A stretch of DNA of 64,000 nt from positions 1-64,000 of the forward strand of contig JAKSYS010000071.1 in the NCBI GenBank assembly GCA_022925895.1. Reading direction: 5' to 3'. Position numbers and translations under genes: made by a program. Source of the stretch: Fragilaria crotonensis. Lineage: Eukaryota > Bacillariophyta > Fragilariophyceae > Fragilariales > Fragilariaceae. The notes beneath the pieces were generated by a model. It saw nothing but the letters and a program-made list of their open reading frames with translations. It had not been told where the DNA came from and did not search any database. Shown piece after piece: positions 24,881 through 35,425 of this stretch (the stretch's first letter is position 1; each line of letters starts with the position of its first letter).

Positions 24881-26448
24881 ATGTTTAAGCTCTCATCTTG
24901 CCTTGTGGCAATAGCGCTGCTCGCGGCGGTTGCACCTGTCCGGTCGAGGTCAACATTCGGTCCGCAACCTCTAGCCACTACCACCAAGGTGGCTCCCTCC
25001 CTTCCTGAAATTGAAGCCTTTCAGGCAGTTAGCACTCGTGGAGGCGAAATGTCGATTCAAGACAAGGCAGTTGCTGGTGCCGGTGCCTTCCTTGTCATGG
25101 ACACTGTTGTCCGAAAAGCCTTCCGGGCAAACAAAATTGCAATTCCGCCTCAGCTAGGTGGATGCATCATTCTGTTCTCCGTTATGATCTTCCTTGAAAT
25201 CATAGTGCCTGGAATGGGTGAAGGAATCTTCAAGGCTTTGGCCCCCGGAGCTGCCTTTTTGACGAAGTGGCTCCCTGTGTTTTTTGTACCAGGTTTGGCC
25301 ATGCTTCCTCTCGCCCCATCCATTGGCACTGCCGTAGATGTACGTTGCAATGCGCTACGAAGGGTATCGCTCGATAAACCGACTCTCACTCACGGTTTTT
25401 CTCTTTGATTCAGCACATTCTTGTTCTCTCGGTCGTTGTCCTTGGATTTTATTTCTCGTGTAGTACAGTTGCATTCTCGGTTCTGTCGCTGCGCAAAGCT
25501 ACTGGAAAAGTAACGTCGGTTGCCCCGCCAAAGGTAGTTGATTCTACGAAAAAGGGAAAGGTTGCGCCACCTCACCCTCCTTCGAAGCCTTTCCTAGATT
25601 CGACAATGCACACGCTTGTCAAGGCAAGCATTCTTTCGGGTGCTGTCAGCATTCTGGCGACACGCAAGGGCTATGAATATGCCACGACGTTGCAAACCGT
25701 GTTTCACTTTGTTACTACAGTGGCTGCCTATGTTTGGGCTTCACTCTTACCGTCTTCATTCACAAAGTTTGTGCATCCTCTTGTTATCTGCACATTCTTG
25801 ACTTGGGGATTGATGCAATTTACTGCCTTGGCTACTGACAGTACGTTTAAAGCCGTTCTTGCTCAATACAAGGTGGGATCCCTGAATTGGTCAGACTGCG
25901 GAGCAGGTGATCACTTGCTGAATCTCCTTGGGCCATCTGTCATTGCTTTTGCTATCGCGATGTACAGCCGAAAAACGTTGTTGAAAGAAAACCTTGCTGT
26001 TGTTCTTGTTTCCATGCTGATTTCTGCTGGTGGCGGTCTCTTTGGAACTGCAGCTTTCGTCCGCGCGATCAACTTGGGTGGAAAGAGCGGTTCTCTTGTT
26101 CGCCTTTCTGTTCTCTCTCGCAATGTCACTACTGCATTGGCCATCGCCGTCACATCAATTTTGGGTGGTAACATCTCCATCGCCTCGTCTGTGGTGGTTT
26201 TAACCGGAATATTCGCTGCCACATTTGGTCGCTCTATCCTGTCATCCATGGGAATTCACGACCCAGTCGCACGTGGACTAGGAATTGGTGGTGCTGGACA
26301 GGGGCTTGGCGTGGCTAGCATGAGCCCTGAGCCAGATGCATTTCCCTTCGCCGCCATGTCCATGATCTTGACCGCGGTCTGCGCCACGACACTAGTATCC
26401 ATTCCAGCGGTGAAGGATACTTTGATCAACCTCGCTACTGGTGCCTAA
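24881..26448 (+). CDS. PLGG1-type LrgAB plastid glycolate/glycerate transporter, copy 1
   Basis: Exons 24881-25339 and 25414-26448 flank a 74-bp phase-0 intron (GATGTACGT donor, TTCAG acceptor), giving about 497 residues. ATG 24881 gives a signal peptide (MFKLSSCLVAIALLAAVAPV) and a short transit region. The LrgA-like half has QLGGCIILFSVMIFLEIIVP and TKWLPVFFVPGLAMLPLA. The LrgB-like half has LLGPSVIAFAIAMYSRKTLL, SAGGGLFGTAAFVRAI, SRNVTTALAIAV and GLGIGGAGQGLG, with about 12 predicted membrane segments overall. This LrgA-LrgB fusion is the architecture of Arabidopsis PLGG1, the chloroplast-envelope glycolate/glycerate transporter of photorespiration. A close paralogue lies 1.5 kb downstream in the same direction with an intron at the homologous place, so the pair arose by tandem duplication. 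Substrate is inferred from the family. Confidence 0.85.
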
Positions 26449-27916
26449 GAAGGGCCTTTTTTAAATTAGATACGGGGTACTAATCACTATATAGAGAGAG
26501 CAATAACATGTCGGACTTTTGCTTTGCTGTATAATGCGTCAGCTGCATTCACAGTTCAATGTTGTCAGATAGTAGTACTGTACTTGTTTTACCCGGTACT
26601 GTCGTTTCATCTTACCGTAGTATCTATCGCCTACATACACGTAAACGTATCTGCATTCTGGAGTGCCAGCACTCATTACTCCAGTACATCGTACCTGTTA
26701 CTGTATCATATGGATCAGTTCTGCCAGTCCGCTACGGAGTCTGGTACGTAACAGCAGGAGGTTCCGGAATTCCTTCTAAAGCGTGTACACCGAGTATCGT
26801 ACTCCGTACAGTTTTGGAAGAATGTGTAAGAGCATACAAAAAATGTCTAAACCACGAAAATGTGTAATTCACGATCAAATCTAGTGTCAAAACGTGACAC
26901 ACCTCACTTTTGTATGTACAAATCGAGAAAGACAGCATATAATCTGATGGACTATCAACTATTTGTACAGTATCGTACCATTCCTACACACGATCTCTTG
27001 TTCTACACTATAATCATTTCATATTGTCCTAGGCCATCGTTCGGACAAATTGTTTTGGAACAAGAGTTACACATAGGAATCTTGCTTAAAGAAGGGTTGA
27101 GAAAGTATGAGAAAGTTTAAGAAAATATGAGCAACTTCTATTTTCTCACGTCCGATTGAGAAAGTTTGAGATTATTTAAGAAAATTTAAGAAGGAGCGAT
27201 TTTATTACCAGATTCACGTAGAATATTTAAGATTTTTTAAGCAACTCAAATCTTCTTAACGTTTCTTAAGAAAGTATGAGAAAACTTAAGAAAATTTAAG
27301 AAACTGCCACAAAAAAATGTATCTCGACGATTCCTAATTAAAGGGTTCCATTCACATGCTTCGGAGTATCTCAAGTAAATTCCTTAAGAATCAAACGTGA
27401 AGAATGCATTCATTGGATTGTCATATGTACAGAAGTCGTTGCCTGTGCATTTTTCCAAGCCTTCTTTCCTTTTTGTCGCGGCGAATTTGTCGAACAAGCA
27501 TTTCTAGTATTCCAGAGAGGTGAATTCATATATCTGATCTGAAAACTTTAGTCCATATGTCAGGTTCGAAATTCCGTCGGAAAATCAATAAACTCGTTTA
27601 TCCGTTTTCACTTATTTTTTCATGTCGGTCGACAGAAGCGTCCTCGAAAAGAAGATATTCCGGAACCTCCAGTATCTGGTACTGCCATCATAGAAAATGG
27701 ATCTGGTTGGGTGTTGAGTGACGTAATGCTGGGGAATTGGATCCAACTTCCATACCTGGTACAAGTAGCTGGTACATGTAGCATCTCCTCGTGATGGGTG
27801 ACCTGATGGCCTCCTACTTGACTTGTGTACGACTTAGGAGAGTCTGACACCAGCCAACGCTCGACGTTTGGCGAGAAGCATGTTGAGGCCGCAAGCCGAA
27901 GATCCGAGCAGCAAAG
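26449..27916. other. Spacer between the two PLGG1-like genes
   Basis: The first 500 bp are rich in GTAC/AGTACT words. A 10-bp-periodic A-tract array occupies 27095-27307. No coding frame is supported. The last 300 bp (27610-27916) presumably include the promoter of the second transporter. Confidence 0.45.
27095..27307. repeat. 10-bp-periodic degenerate array (TGAGAAAGTT/TTAAGAAAAT), phased A-tracts
   Basis: Three blocks (about 27095-27135, 27156-27195 and 27264-27307) consist of consecutive 10-base units such as TGAGAAAGTA, TGAGAAAGTT, TAAGAAAATA and TTAAGAAAAT, in exact 10-base register within each block. A middle portion carries the same word on the opposite strand (CTTCTTAACGTTTCTTAAG). 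A-tracts repeated once per helical turn are known to give intrinsically curved DNA. No gene covers it. Confidence 0.8.
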
Positions 27917-29465
27917 ATGAGAAATCGATTTCTGGCTATCGCCTGTTTCGCCCAGGTTTCCTTGACAGCGGCATTTGTACCAGGAGTCGGGACTGCTAAT
28001 AATGCCGGACTAATGTCATTCACGCCGAGAACTGGTGTTTGTCGTGCTAGTAATGGGGCAAACTTTATGGCGCGACGGTACACAACAAGCTTGAAAGAAT
28101 CACCGTCCGCTGTTCCAGAGCCTGTTTCGGAATCAAAACCTAGCCCGTATGTCGCCATCATCAACCTGTTTGGAATAAATGAGATCTTCCGACTACTCTT
28201 TATCAAATATGCGATCTCTTTTCCAGCGTCATTAAGTGGGTGCGGAGCTCTGTTTGCAACGTTCCTTTTCGCACCGATCGGGGGTGAATTGTACAATCAA
28301 TTCTCACCGGGAGCTACAGTGTTGGCGAAATGGTTGCCAGTCTTTTTTGTCCCTAGTCTCGTTGCCTTGCCACTAGCGAATAGCCTTGGGTCTGCAACCG
28401 AAGTAAGTTTCAGCATGCTGGACTCAACCTATGTACCGAAGTTTGATAATCTCATACTATGCCATGCAGCTTCTCAAGATTGGAGTTGTTGTTGTCGGCG
28501 GGTTCTTCTTCACTCTTTTAACTACTGCCGGGTCCGTCCTTGCCGTGAGAAGCCTGCAGCGAACCACGACAGAGACACCTGTCGTGGTGCCGGCCATTGA
28601 TGCTGGGCCTCAAATTGCGTCACCGAAGCCATTCCCCGACAAACTTGCGCTCTCGCTCAAAGCAGCTTCTTTTGCGTTTGGTGTTCTAACAATCCTCACA
28701 AAACGATTCGGATCTTCGTCAATTTTCAATCCCTTGGCTACCGCGTTCATGCTCTTCGCAACTCTGGATTCGTTTGTGTTTGGAGCCCGCCTACCAAAGA
28801 GATTTACGAAAGTAGTTCATCCTCTTGTCACATGCGCATTGCTGACATGGCTGTCCATGATGCTTGTTGGCAAAGGCGCCGGAGTATCATTTCGATCCAT
28901 GCTGGTTTCATACGCTGCTGCAGGAGGAGCTGGAAAGCTGCTGCTCAGTTTTTTGGGTCCTGCTGTCATCTCTTTGGCGTGTCAAATGTATGACCGTCGA
29001 AAGCTCATGAAGGAAAATGTTGGTGAAGTCACAGCGGCGATTGCAGTTTCCTCGCTAGGAGGACTGTTTGGAACGGCGCTTGCTGTGCGTCTGCTGGCCA
29101 TTGGTAATCCATCTCTTCGTCTGGCCCTGTTGAGTAGGAATATCACCAGTCCATTGGCAATGGCCATTGCAGCCATCTTGGGGGCTGATATTAGTATGGC
29201 CGTTAGTATGGTGGTGGTGACTGGTCTCATCGGTGCCAACTTTGGTGCCAGTATTTTGGATACGATCGGTATTAAGGATGCAGTAGCGCGAGGGTTGGGA
29301 ATTGGAGCGGCTGCCCATGGTCTGGGAACCGCCGCCTTTGCGAATGAAAAGGATGCCTTTCCGTTCGCGGCCATCGCCATGGCACTCACGGCTTCAGCTT
29401 GCACTGTTTTGGTATCCATACCTGTAATCAAATCTGCAGTATTGAAGGTTGCATTGGGATGGTAA
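27917..29465 (+). CDS. PLGG1-type LrgAB plastid glycolate/glycerate transporter, copy 2
   Basis: Exons 27917-28402 and 28470-29465 flank a 67-bp phase-0 intron (GAAGTAAGT donor, TGCAG acceptor), giving about 493 residues. The N-terminus MRNRFLAIACFAQVSLTAAF followed by VPG is a good diatom bipartite plastid signal, with the Ala/Phe cleavage motif TAAF. Paralogy to the upstream gene is clear: TVLAKWLPVFFVPSLVALPL in the LrgA-like half, and FLGPAVISLACQMYDRRKLM, SSLGGLFGTALAVRLL, SRNITSPLAMAIAAILGAD and GLGIGAAAHGLG in the LrgB-like half. The sequence is diverged enough from copy 1 that the duplication is not recent. The role is inferred as envelope export or import of glycolate and glycerate during photorespiration. 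The two copies may differ in membrane (four-membrane plastid) or substrate. Confidence 0.87.
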
Positions 29466-29997
29466 AGCGAACTCAAGCCTACATGCTAAGCCTTGCTTTC
29501 GCGTATTCTGTTGATTAAGGATCAGGACACTTAATGTATCTTGAAAATGGTAGCATGAATACCTGTAGCTGACATTCTGTTTTCATCATCATCATCTGAC
29601 ATCTGACCCGCTCAGGGTCCTGCTAGGTCATTCAGGGAGCAAATTGTATCAAGCATATGAACATCATGTCGTTGCTCCATTTCCTTTAATCGTGTGTACG
29701 ATAGCTCCTTCATTCGGGGTCTTGTCCCTGATGTTAGTACCGGTAGAATGTACCTATGACATACACGGCACATCAAACAATACTACGGTATTACTCGAGT
29801 ACTGGACTGCTGCGGTGTTCGTATGTAGAACGATGGACGTTTATGCATGACATATGTACAGTCGCCCGTCGACGGTAGAAAGTTATATCAAAATTCTTTC
29901 GTGTGTTCAGCGAGTCGTTTCAAAATCACACACATACCATCATCATATATTATATCATCATTCCACCGTTTCCTTCGTCGTCAGATCAATTACACCC
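29466..29997. other. Intergenic, GTAC-rich, no gene seen
   Basis: A near-match to the palindrome (GTACCGGTAG) lies around 29737-29746. TCATCATCATCATC occurs at about 29584. Upstream of the next ATG the sequence is CA/TCAT-rich, as in a leader. Confidence 0.4.
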
Positions 29998-30528
29998 ATG
30001 TCCACATCAGAATCGGTACGGGAGCGCATCGTTTGCCCTCAAAGGGTAATAAATGGAGGCGTTGACTTCAAATTCGAAACAGATCCGTACAACGTGAAAC
30101 TGTACAATCTCATGCCTGCCACCGAATACACAGATGCCATGACTAAAATCAATGACACGCTCAAACCTTCTAGAGCCAAAAAGATTGATACCGTCCTGCT
30201 AGAAACAGGAGTTCTCATGGTTCCTCTGGCTATTTGGGGTGTTCGACATGGGATGCAGGCCAAGAAACGAAAGCGACTGTTGAAGAAGGCAATTCAGGAT
30301 TTCAATGCCACCCATCCCGCGCTGCATATGAGATGGAATCGACGGCCCGATTCATCGCTCACAATTGAAAGGAGGCGGGAGGAGCTGCACGGAGTCCCAC
30401 CGCCACATGTCGCTCTCGCCGAGAATGAAACTGTGGTTTCTAGTCTTCACCCGCCAGGTGTTGTAGACGAACACACGCCGCTTGTGTATGCTCAAGTCTC
30501 GAATCATGAACCAGATCTCTTGGTCTAA
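29998..30528 (+). CDS. Possible Erf4/GOLGA7-family protein
   Basis: From ATG 29998 (MSTSESVRERIVCPQRVING) the protein is about 176 residues. The open frame extends further upstream, but that part is His/Tyr-rich and looks like leader. The body has DPYNVKLYNLMPATEYTDAM, helices around INDTLKPSRAKKIDTVL, one hydrophobic stretch ETGVLMVPLAIWGVRHG, a basic KKRKRLLKKAI, and DFNATHPALHMRWNRR. This order of an N-terminal amphipathic part, one hydrophobic segment, then a basic helix and an asparagine-containing end is reminiscent of the Erf4/Golgin-A7 family, accessory subunits of palmitoyltransferases, but the assignment rests on pattern memory and is uncertain. It is convergent with the aureochrome gene (183 bp between stops). 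Confidence 0.55.
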   Translation: MSTSESVRERIVCPQRVINGGVDFKFETDPYNVKLYNLMPATEYTDAMTKINDTLKPSRAKKIDTVLLETGVLMVPLAIWGVRHGMQAKKRKRLLKKAIQDFNATHPALHMRWNRRPDSSLTIERRREELHGVPPPHVALAENETVVSSLHPPGVVDEHTPLVYAQVSNHEPDLLV

Positions 30529-30711
30529 AGAAAGTCAAACAATGCCCTATTAATGTGAATGGACGAGATGGAACAATGTCTTGTAATCCGTAGATTAGGT
30601 TCAAATCACCAGTGCATGTATACAGATACTCCCTGATCCCAGTAGCCTGTCTGGTTGTATGTTAACGAGAAACGTGGACAAATCTTGATGCGATCGTTGC
30701 ACACAATTGAT

Positions 30712-31878
30712 TTAAGCAACGTTCGCTTTCGCAAATGCGCTTGCAGGTGTCTTCCCTTCAGACATCTGCTTCTCCACCACAGCTTTGGATACCTCACATT
30801 GGACACCCACAAAGTTCACAACATTGTTCTCCGCATCCCGCAAAGCCGCTACAAAAAATTGATTCCAGAATGGCGTTCCGTCCACCTTGTAATTCAAAAG
30901 GCATACCGACGTGTCCACACCTTCCTTAATACCGCGACGAATAACTTCGACCGCGCTCTGATCAGTCCCAGGACCCTGCAAAAATCGACAGTTGCGACCC
31001 AGAACTTGATCCAAAGTGTACCCTGTGAGATCCAAAAATCCCTGTGACACATATACAATGGGATTATCGGGAAGACTCGGATCGGAAATGGCGAAATTCT
31101 GCTGCGAGCCCGACAAGGCGGACATGAGTCGAAAGTCTGGTTCCATGAGAGTCTTGACAGGCCCAAATCCACTCGGCATGGGCAGGGGAGTGAACTTCTC
31201 GCGGTCACCAGTCAATTTCTTGAGGATCGCATCCGATTTTTCGGGAAGTTCATCTTTAATAATGTCTTTGAGAGTTTCAATTTCAGCTTGCAATCCATGA
31301 ATCTGTTCCTGAAGACTCTCCAACAGAAATTTCTTTCGCAACCTGCTTCGTTTCGCGTGTTCTCGATTGCGCTCGCGGCGTTCAATCTTTTGTTGATCCG
31401 TCAGATGCTTCGTGTCCCCATCATCGTCGATACCAGCATCGTCTGCCGAACGCTTGTTGCTGGAACCATCCATATTGTGTTCATCACCACCAGGGCCAGT
31501 CGCAAAGGGAGGAACGGGGAAATCACCAAAGTAACAGTCGCGGAAAAGTTCGTCGAGATCTACATTTTCAGCGGCTTCTGCGGCAGTCTGTGAGAATGGT
31601 GGAAATGTGAGGATCATGGGAAACATGCATGTGCAAAGATTCAATTTTCGAAAACAAGATTCCCAAATCTTGTCTTCAGAAAAAGTAGGCCGCCAGTTCA
31701 ACCTCAGTAATCCGGAGTATGCATACATAAGCACTGCTCGAGTAATCGCACAATGTTCTTGGCGTTTCATCCATGATCATGAAATGGCAAACAGGACCTG
31801 AACACTTACGGGATTGGAGGGTGCGAACATTGGCACGGCAGAACTGCCTGTCGGTGCTGGAGCGCCATTCGAAGCCAT
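30712..31878 (-). CDS. AUREO: Aureochrome (bZIP-LOV blue-light transcription factor)
   Basis: Exons 31878-31810 and 31587-30712 flank a 222-bp phase-0 intron (CCCGTAAGT donor, TTCTCACAG acceptor), giving about 314 residues. The start MASNGAPAPTG is the last in-frame Met before the donor; the open frame extends further but shows no conserved sequence. A bZIP basic region (NREHAKRSRLRKKFLLESL) and leucine zipper occupy about residues 90-135. A LOV domain follows with GRNCRFLQG, whose Cys is the flavin-adduct residue (about residue 222), and conserved IVYVSQGFLDLTGY and NYKVDGTPFWNQFF. This order of N-terminal bZIP and C-terminal LOV defines aureochromes, FMN-binding blue-light-regulated factors that bind TGACGT. 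It is divergent from a plastid PPR gene, and a TGACGTC site sits in the shared promoter. Confidence 0.95.
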
Positions 31879-32524
31879 TTCACTCGAAACTGGTGATCGC
31901 ACAGATCTCTTGTCAAATGCAGTAGGAGTTAAGTTGAGATGGGTAGATTCAAGTCCAACTTGACGACTGTGAAACAATGTGAAGCCTGATGGCGCTGTAT
32001 CGCCGTGGGGTAAGTACAGTACCACTCCGCTTGCACTGGTGGACTTGAACGGCGAGCGGGACGAAAAATGAAATGAAAAATGAGTGATGCACTTGACGAA
32101 CGCGTGACGTCGAATTGGCTGAAGGAAAGGCCACGTCGAACTCGTTAAAAAGTAGCACTGTGGAACTTGGAATTCAAGGATCATCAATTTTCATTTTCAA
32201 CTTCGCCGTGTATTGAGCATTTTCGTAATGCTTTCACGTATGACACTACGAGTATGCATACATCGCAAATGTACTGTGTACTGTTATGTGTTAATGTAAG
32301 GTGATACTGTAGTACCGTTTCATGTATGCATACTTGTACATGTTGCTACCGGTAGAATCCACGCTCACGAGCAGATCTGAAGAATGTTGGAGTCGAGAAG
32401 TGGGCTTGCTTGGCTTCCGCGTGTCTGACACAACATCAGGAAGCTGATTTTGTTGATATCTGTCGAAGAACTTGATTTTCTCATTTCATTGCATTGTGGA
32501 TTTTGTTTTCTTGGCAAAGCTTTC
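31879..32524. promoter_or_regulatory. Divergent AUREO/PPR promoter region with a TGACGTC site
   Basis: The 646-bp region between two divergent starts contains TGACGTC at 32105-32111, the core bound by aureochromes and CRE-type bZIPs, and an exact CTACCGGTAG palindrome at 32346-32355 amid ATGCATAC/GTACTGT words. Which gene each element serves is inference; autoregulation of the aureochrome is possible. Confidence 0.45.
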
Positions 32525-34861
32525 ATGCCACTTTCGGCGTTACAAGTAGTAGTTCTTGTCTTGCTGCTTTGTCGTTCTACAGCATTCTTACAACGGCATC
32601 CGCTATCACAAAGCATCAGTTGCACACGGACATCGTCGTTAATATGGAGCACCCCAACAGATGATGAAGAACAATTACAGCGTCGTCAATATGCAGCCAA
32701 CAATCGGGCGTCGTTGCGATGGGTGGTACAGTCAATTGAGAGAAATGAAAATGCTATATCTCCTCGTCCAAACCCCGAGCTAGTACAGGCGTTGAAGGAC
32801 TTGGAAGAAGCTCGCACTCAGAAGCGCGTGCAGGAGGTCGGACTCAGACTGGAAAATATGGCTATTTACGAAGAAGAGTCAGTCTTTTGTCAGGAACGAG
32901 TCATCAAAGCAACCGCTATATGCGGCCTCCTGTCAATATCCCTGGGCATATTCTATAGTTTGCTTGACAAAGGACATGTCCCATCTGATATCGCATACAC
33001 GGCACTCTGCAAATCCTTGCGACAAGCCCGTCGTGTCACTGAATTGGAAGCAGTCCTGACAAGCTTGGGAAAGGCATCTAAAACGCCCCTTAGTCCAATC
33101 GCTTTGAATACGTATCTCGCTTCTCTCTGTGACAATGTCACAAAGCAAGACGCCATTAGCCGCCGGAATCTCAAAATTGACGACATTGGTCAATTGGAGA
33201 AGGCGCGTGCCTTGCTCAAAGCCGGGAAGGCATATAAGATGTTTCGCATCAAGCCAGACGAATCCTCGTACGCAACAGTCCTTCATGCTGCCGCTACCGT
33301 GGGAAATCGCGCAATGGTTAATGAGGTGTGGACAGATATGAACCATGAAGGTGTTGAGCCGAATCACTATGCCTACAATGCACTTATGAAGGCTATCTGC
33401 AACGAGGGACCTGATTTTGACGCAGAAGCCATAAACCTTTTGGAACATATGACGCGGAATCCATTCTTGCAGCCGGATCGATTCACGATTGACTTGGTTC
33501 TGTTGCCTATTGCGAGGACCGAAGGGACGGACAGAATCTGTACACTGCTGCAAGAATTTGTTCACAGACAACGATCGCAACCGAAATTATTGGAACAAGC
33601 CTTTTCATCATTTCTCAATACCTTGGTGAAAGGGGAGGAAGTTCGTGCGGCGCGAGCTGTTTTTAATAACATACTACTTCCGCAGCTTGACGAACCATTG
33701 CGTGCGGATTTCCGACTTCCCAACGTGAGACATTTCAATATTGTTTTGCATGGTTTGCGTAACAGCATTGCAAGGACAAAATCAACACTGGATAAGGAAG
33801 AAATGCGAAAAGAATCTGCTAGGCTGTACCAATGCATGTTGAACGCGAGAATTCGTCCTGATGAGTACACAATCACGATTTTGATGGGTATGGTCAAGAG
33901 CAGCGCGGAGATCATGTCCATAGTTCGGAATGCTGTAGTAGGCATGGGCGTTGACGTGACTCCCGTAGTCTTGCGCTCGATCCTTGCCGCATGTGGGGAA
34001 GTCAACGACCCTTCGTCGGCATGCTGGTTGTTTGATACTTTCCAGGGAGAGATAAACGACTCGAAAACATGGAATGCACTGCTAGGTGCGCTGTCTGCTA
34101 GTGCTGAGTTCGACAGTCACTCACCGCTAAATATTGCGTCGTCCGAAGCTGCGTTAGTACTCAGTCAGGATTTCGCAATCGCAGGTTCTGCAACAACCCC
34201 AGCTGTCGCATCATTCCTGGATGGAACGACGTGTCCCAAGGCCGCGACATTGATGTTGAAAATGATGAGCGGGTATTTGGAGACGCCATTTCGCACGCCA
34301 CCACCAAATACACAGACATATTGTTTGGTCGCAAGTGCACTACAGCATGAAAAACCAGACTCCGCATTCGCTCTGGCACTGTTCCAGAATGCAACTAATG
34401 CAAACATTCCTGCAGATGGTCGATTTGTGAATGCAATCTTTCGATGTTGCGGATCCGACATTGACGGTGCCTTGAATGCATGGAAAGGAGGTATTCGACA
34501 AGCGTGTTTGGCAGCTGAAGGTAGCACACAGTCCAAGCCGCAGAGGTCAACGTCAAAGAATCTTCTGGCTGCCTATCAAGGCTTGCTCTATGTCTGTGGG
34601 CGCGCCCTTCGACCTGACATTGCGTTGAGGATTGTTTACGCCATGAATAAGGAGGGCGTTCCGGTCAACGAGATGGCACTACAGTGTTTCCAGGCTGGTA
34701 AGCGAACTGGAATCATCGAGGCTGAACGTGACGAGTCGCAAAGGAAAAAGGCCGTAGCTTTTTGCGAGCAGTTCGAGTCCCTTCTCTTGGTAGAGTGCAC
34801 CAAATACGACGCCAACGACAAGAGACGTGAGGGAGATAAGCGAGTTCGTATCATCTTGTAG
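32525..34861 (+). CDS. Plastid-targeted pentatricopeptide repeat (PPR) protein
   Basis: The start at 32525 gives MPLSALQVVVLVLLLCRSTA followed by FLQRHPLS, a hydrophobic signal with a TAF-type plastid cleavage motif; an upstream in-frame Met at 32450 would bury this signal and is less likely. Length is about 778 residues. Degenerate 35-residue helical repeats are visible, for example FRIKPDESSYATVLHAAATV followed by EVWTDMNHEGVEPNHYAYNA, then ARIRPDEYTITILMGMVKSS, and towards the end VCGRALRPDIALRIVYAMNK and EGVPVNEMALQCFQAGK. PPR proteins bind organellar RNA sequence-specifically for processing, stability or translation. No DYW, SMR or other catalytic tail is seen. The target RNA cannot be told from the sequence. 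Confidence 0.85.
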   Translation: MPLSALQVVVLVLLLCRSTAFLQRHPLSQSISCTRTSSLIWSTPTDDEEQLQRRQYAANNRASLRWVVQSIERNENAISPRPNPELVQALKDLEEARTQKRVQEVGLRLENMAIYEEESVFCQERVIKATAICGLLSISLGIFYSLLDKGHVPSDIAYTALCKSLRQARRVTELEAVLTSLGKASKTPLSPIALNTYLASLCDNVTKQDAISRRNLKIDDIGQLEKARALLKAGKAYKMFRIKPDESSYATVLHAAATVGNRAMVNEVWTDMNHEGVEPNHYAYNALMKAICNEGPDFDAEAINLLEHMTRNPFLQPDRFTIDLVLLPIARTEGTDRICTLLQEFVHRQRSQPKLLEQAFSSFLNTLVKGEEVRAARAVFNNILLPQLDEPLRADFRLPNVRHFNIVLHGLRNSIARTKSTLDKEEMRKESARLYQCMLNARIRPDEYTITILMGMVKSSAEIMSIVRNAVVGMGVDVTPVVLRSILAACGEVNDPSSACWLFDTFQGEINDSKTWNALLGALSASAEFDSHSPLNIASSEAALVLSQDFAIAGSATTPAVASFLDGTTCPKAATLMLKMMSGYLETPFRTPPPNTQTYCLVASALQHEKPDSAFALALFQNATNANIPADGRFVNAIFRCCGSDIDGALNAWKGGIRQACLAAEGSTQSKPQRSTSKNLLAAYQGLLYVCGRALRPDIALRIVYAMNKEGVPVNEMALQCFQAGKRTGIIEAERDESQRKKAVAFCEQFESLLLVECTKYDANDKRREGDKRVRIIL

Positions 34862-35425
34862 GCATTCATCGCCGACTGGAAGTGGACTCATGCACCTTGC
34901 AATTTCTAGGAAGCAACGGCAGGATCCTTGTCATTTTCTTCTATCGTGATGCCGACTGAAATCTTGTTCACTTGATGTTATCTGGTCAAGAATGCGTACC
35001 TGCTTCCCAGACCCCAGACGTAAGTAGCTGGGGCTGGGATTTTTTTCAGTGTGGATAACACTGTCACCTAATTTGCCTCGGGATTATTTCCCTTCTACCG
35101 GTAGGGGTCTAGTGAGATTTTTTCCGCGAAGGTGGTAAGATTCCCCATATTATGATGTTGACGGCCAGACGTAGAATGCATTTGGATTCGTCATCGATTT
35201 TAAACTTCCAAGCGTCCTTTCGTGTGTGCAAAAGTAAAGCGAAGCGCATGCGTGTGTAAAAAAAGGTACAGTACCTGGTATCCTTTGAAGTGAGTGACGT
35301 TGGTCGGTCCGATGCTAATCTAATAACAAAGGCTGCCACCGTAATTTTAGCATACGTGTTCGACTCTTCAAACACCATCATCCGCTTACAATCTTTGTTT
35401 TCAATCAATTCAACAGGTACTCAAG
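34862..35425 (+). promoter_or_regulatory. Upstream region of plastid PGK
   Basis: The 564-bp gap holds an exact CTACCGGTAG palindrome (35095-35104) and a TGACGT core at 35295-35300, 126 bp upstream of the PGK start. TCAATCAATTCAACAGGTACTC-type leader sequence precedes the ATG. Regulation by a bZIP such as aureochrome is only inferred from the motif. Confidence 0.4.

Noticed and set aside
27095-27307. CRISPR-like periodic repeat
   Set aside because: Units are 10 bp, degenerate and without spacers, in a eukaryotic genome. It is better described as a phased A-tract array.
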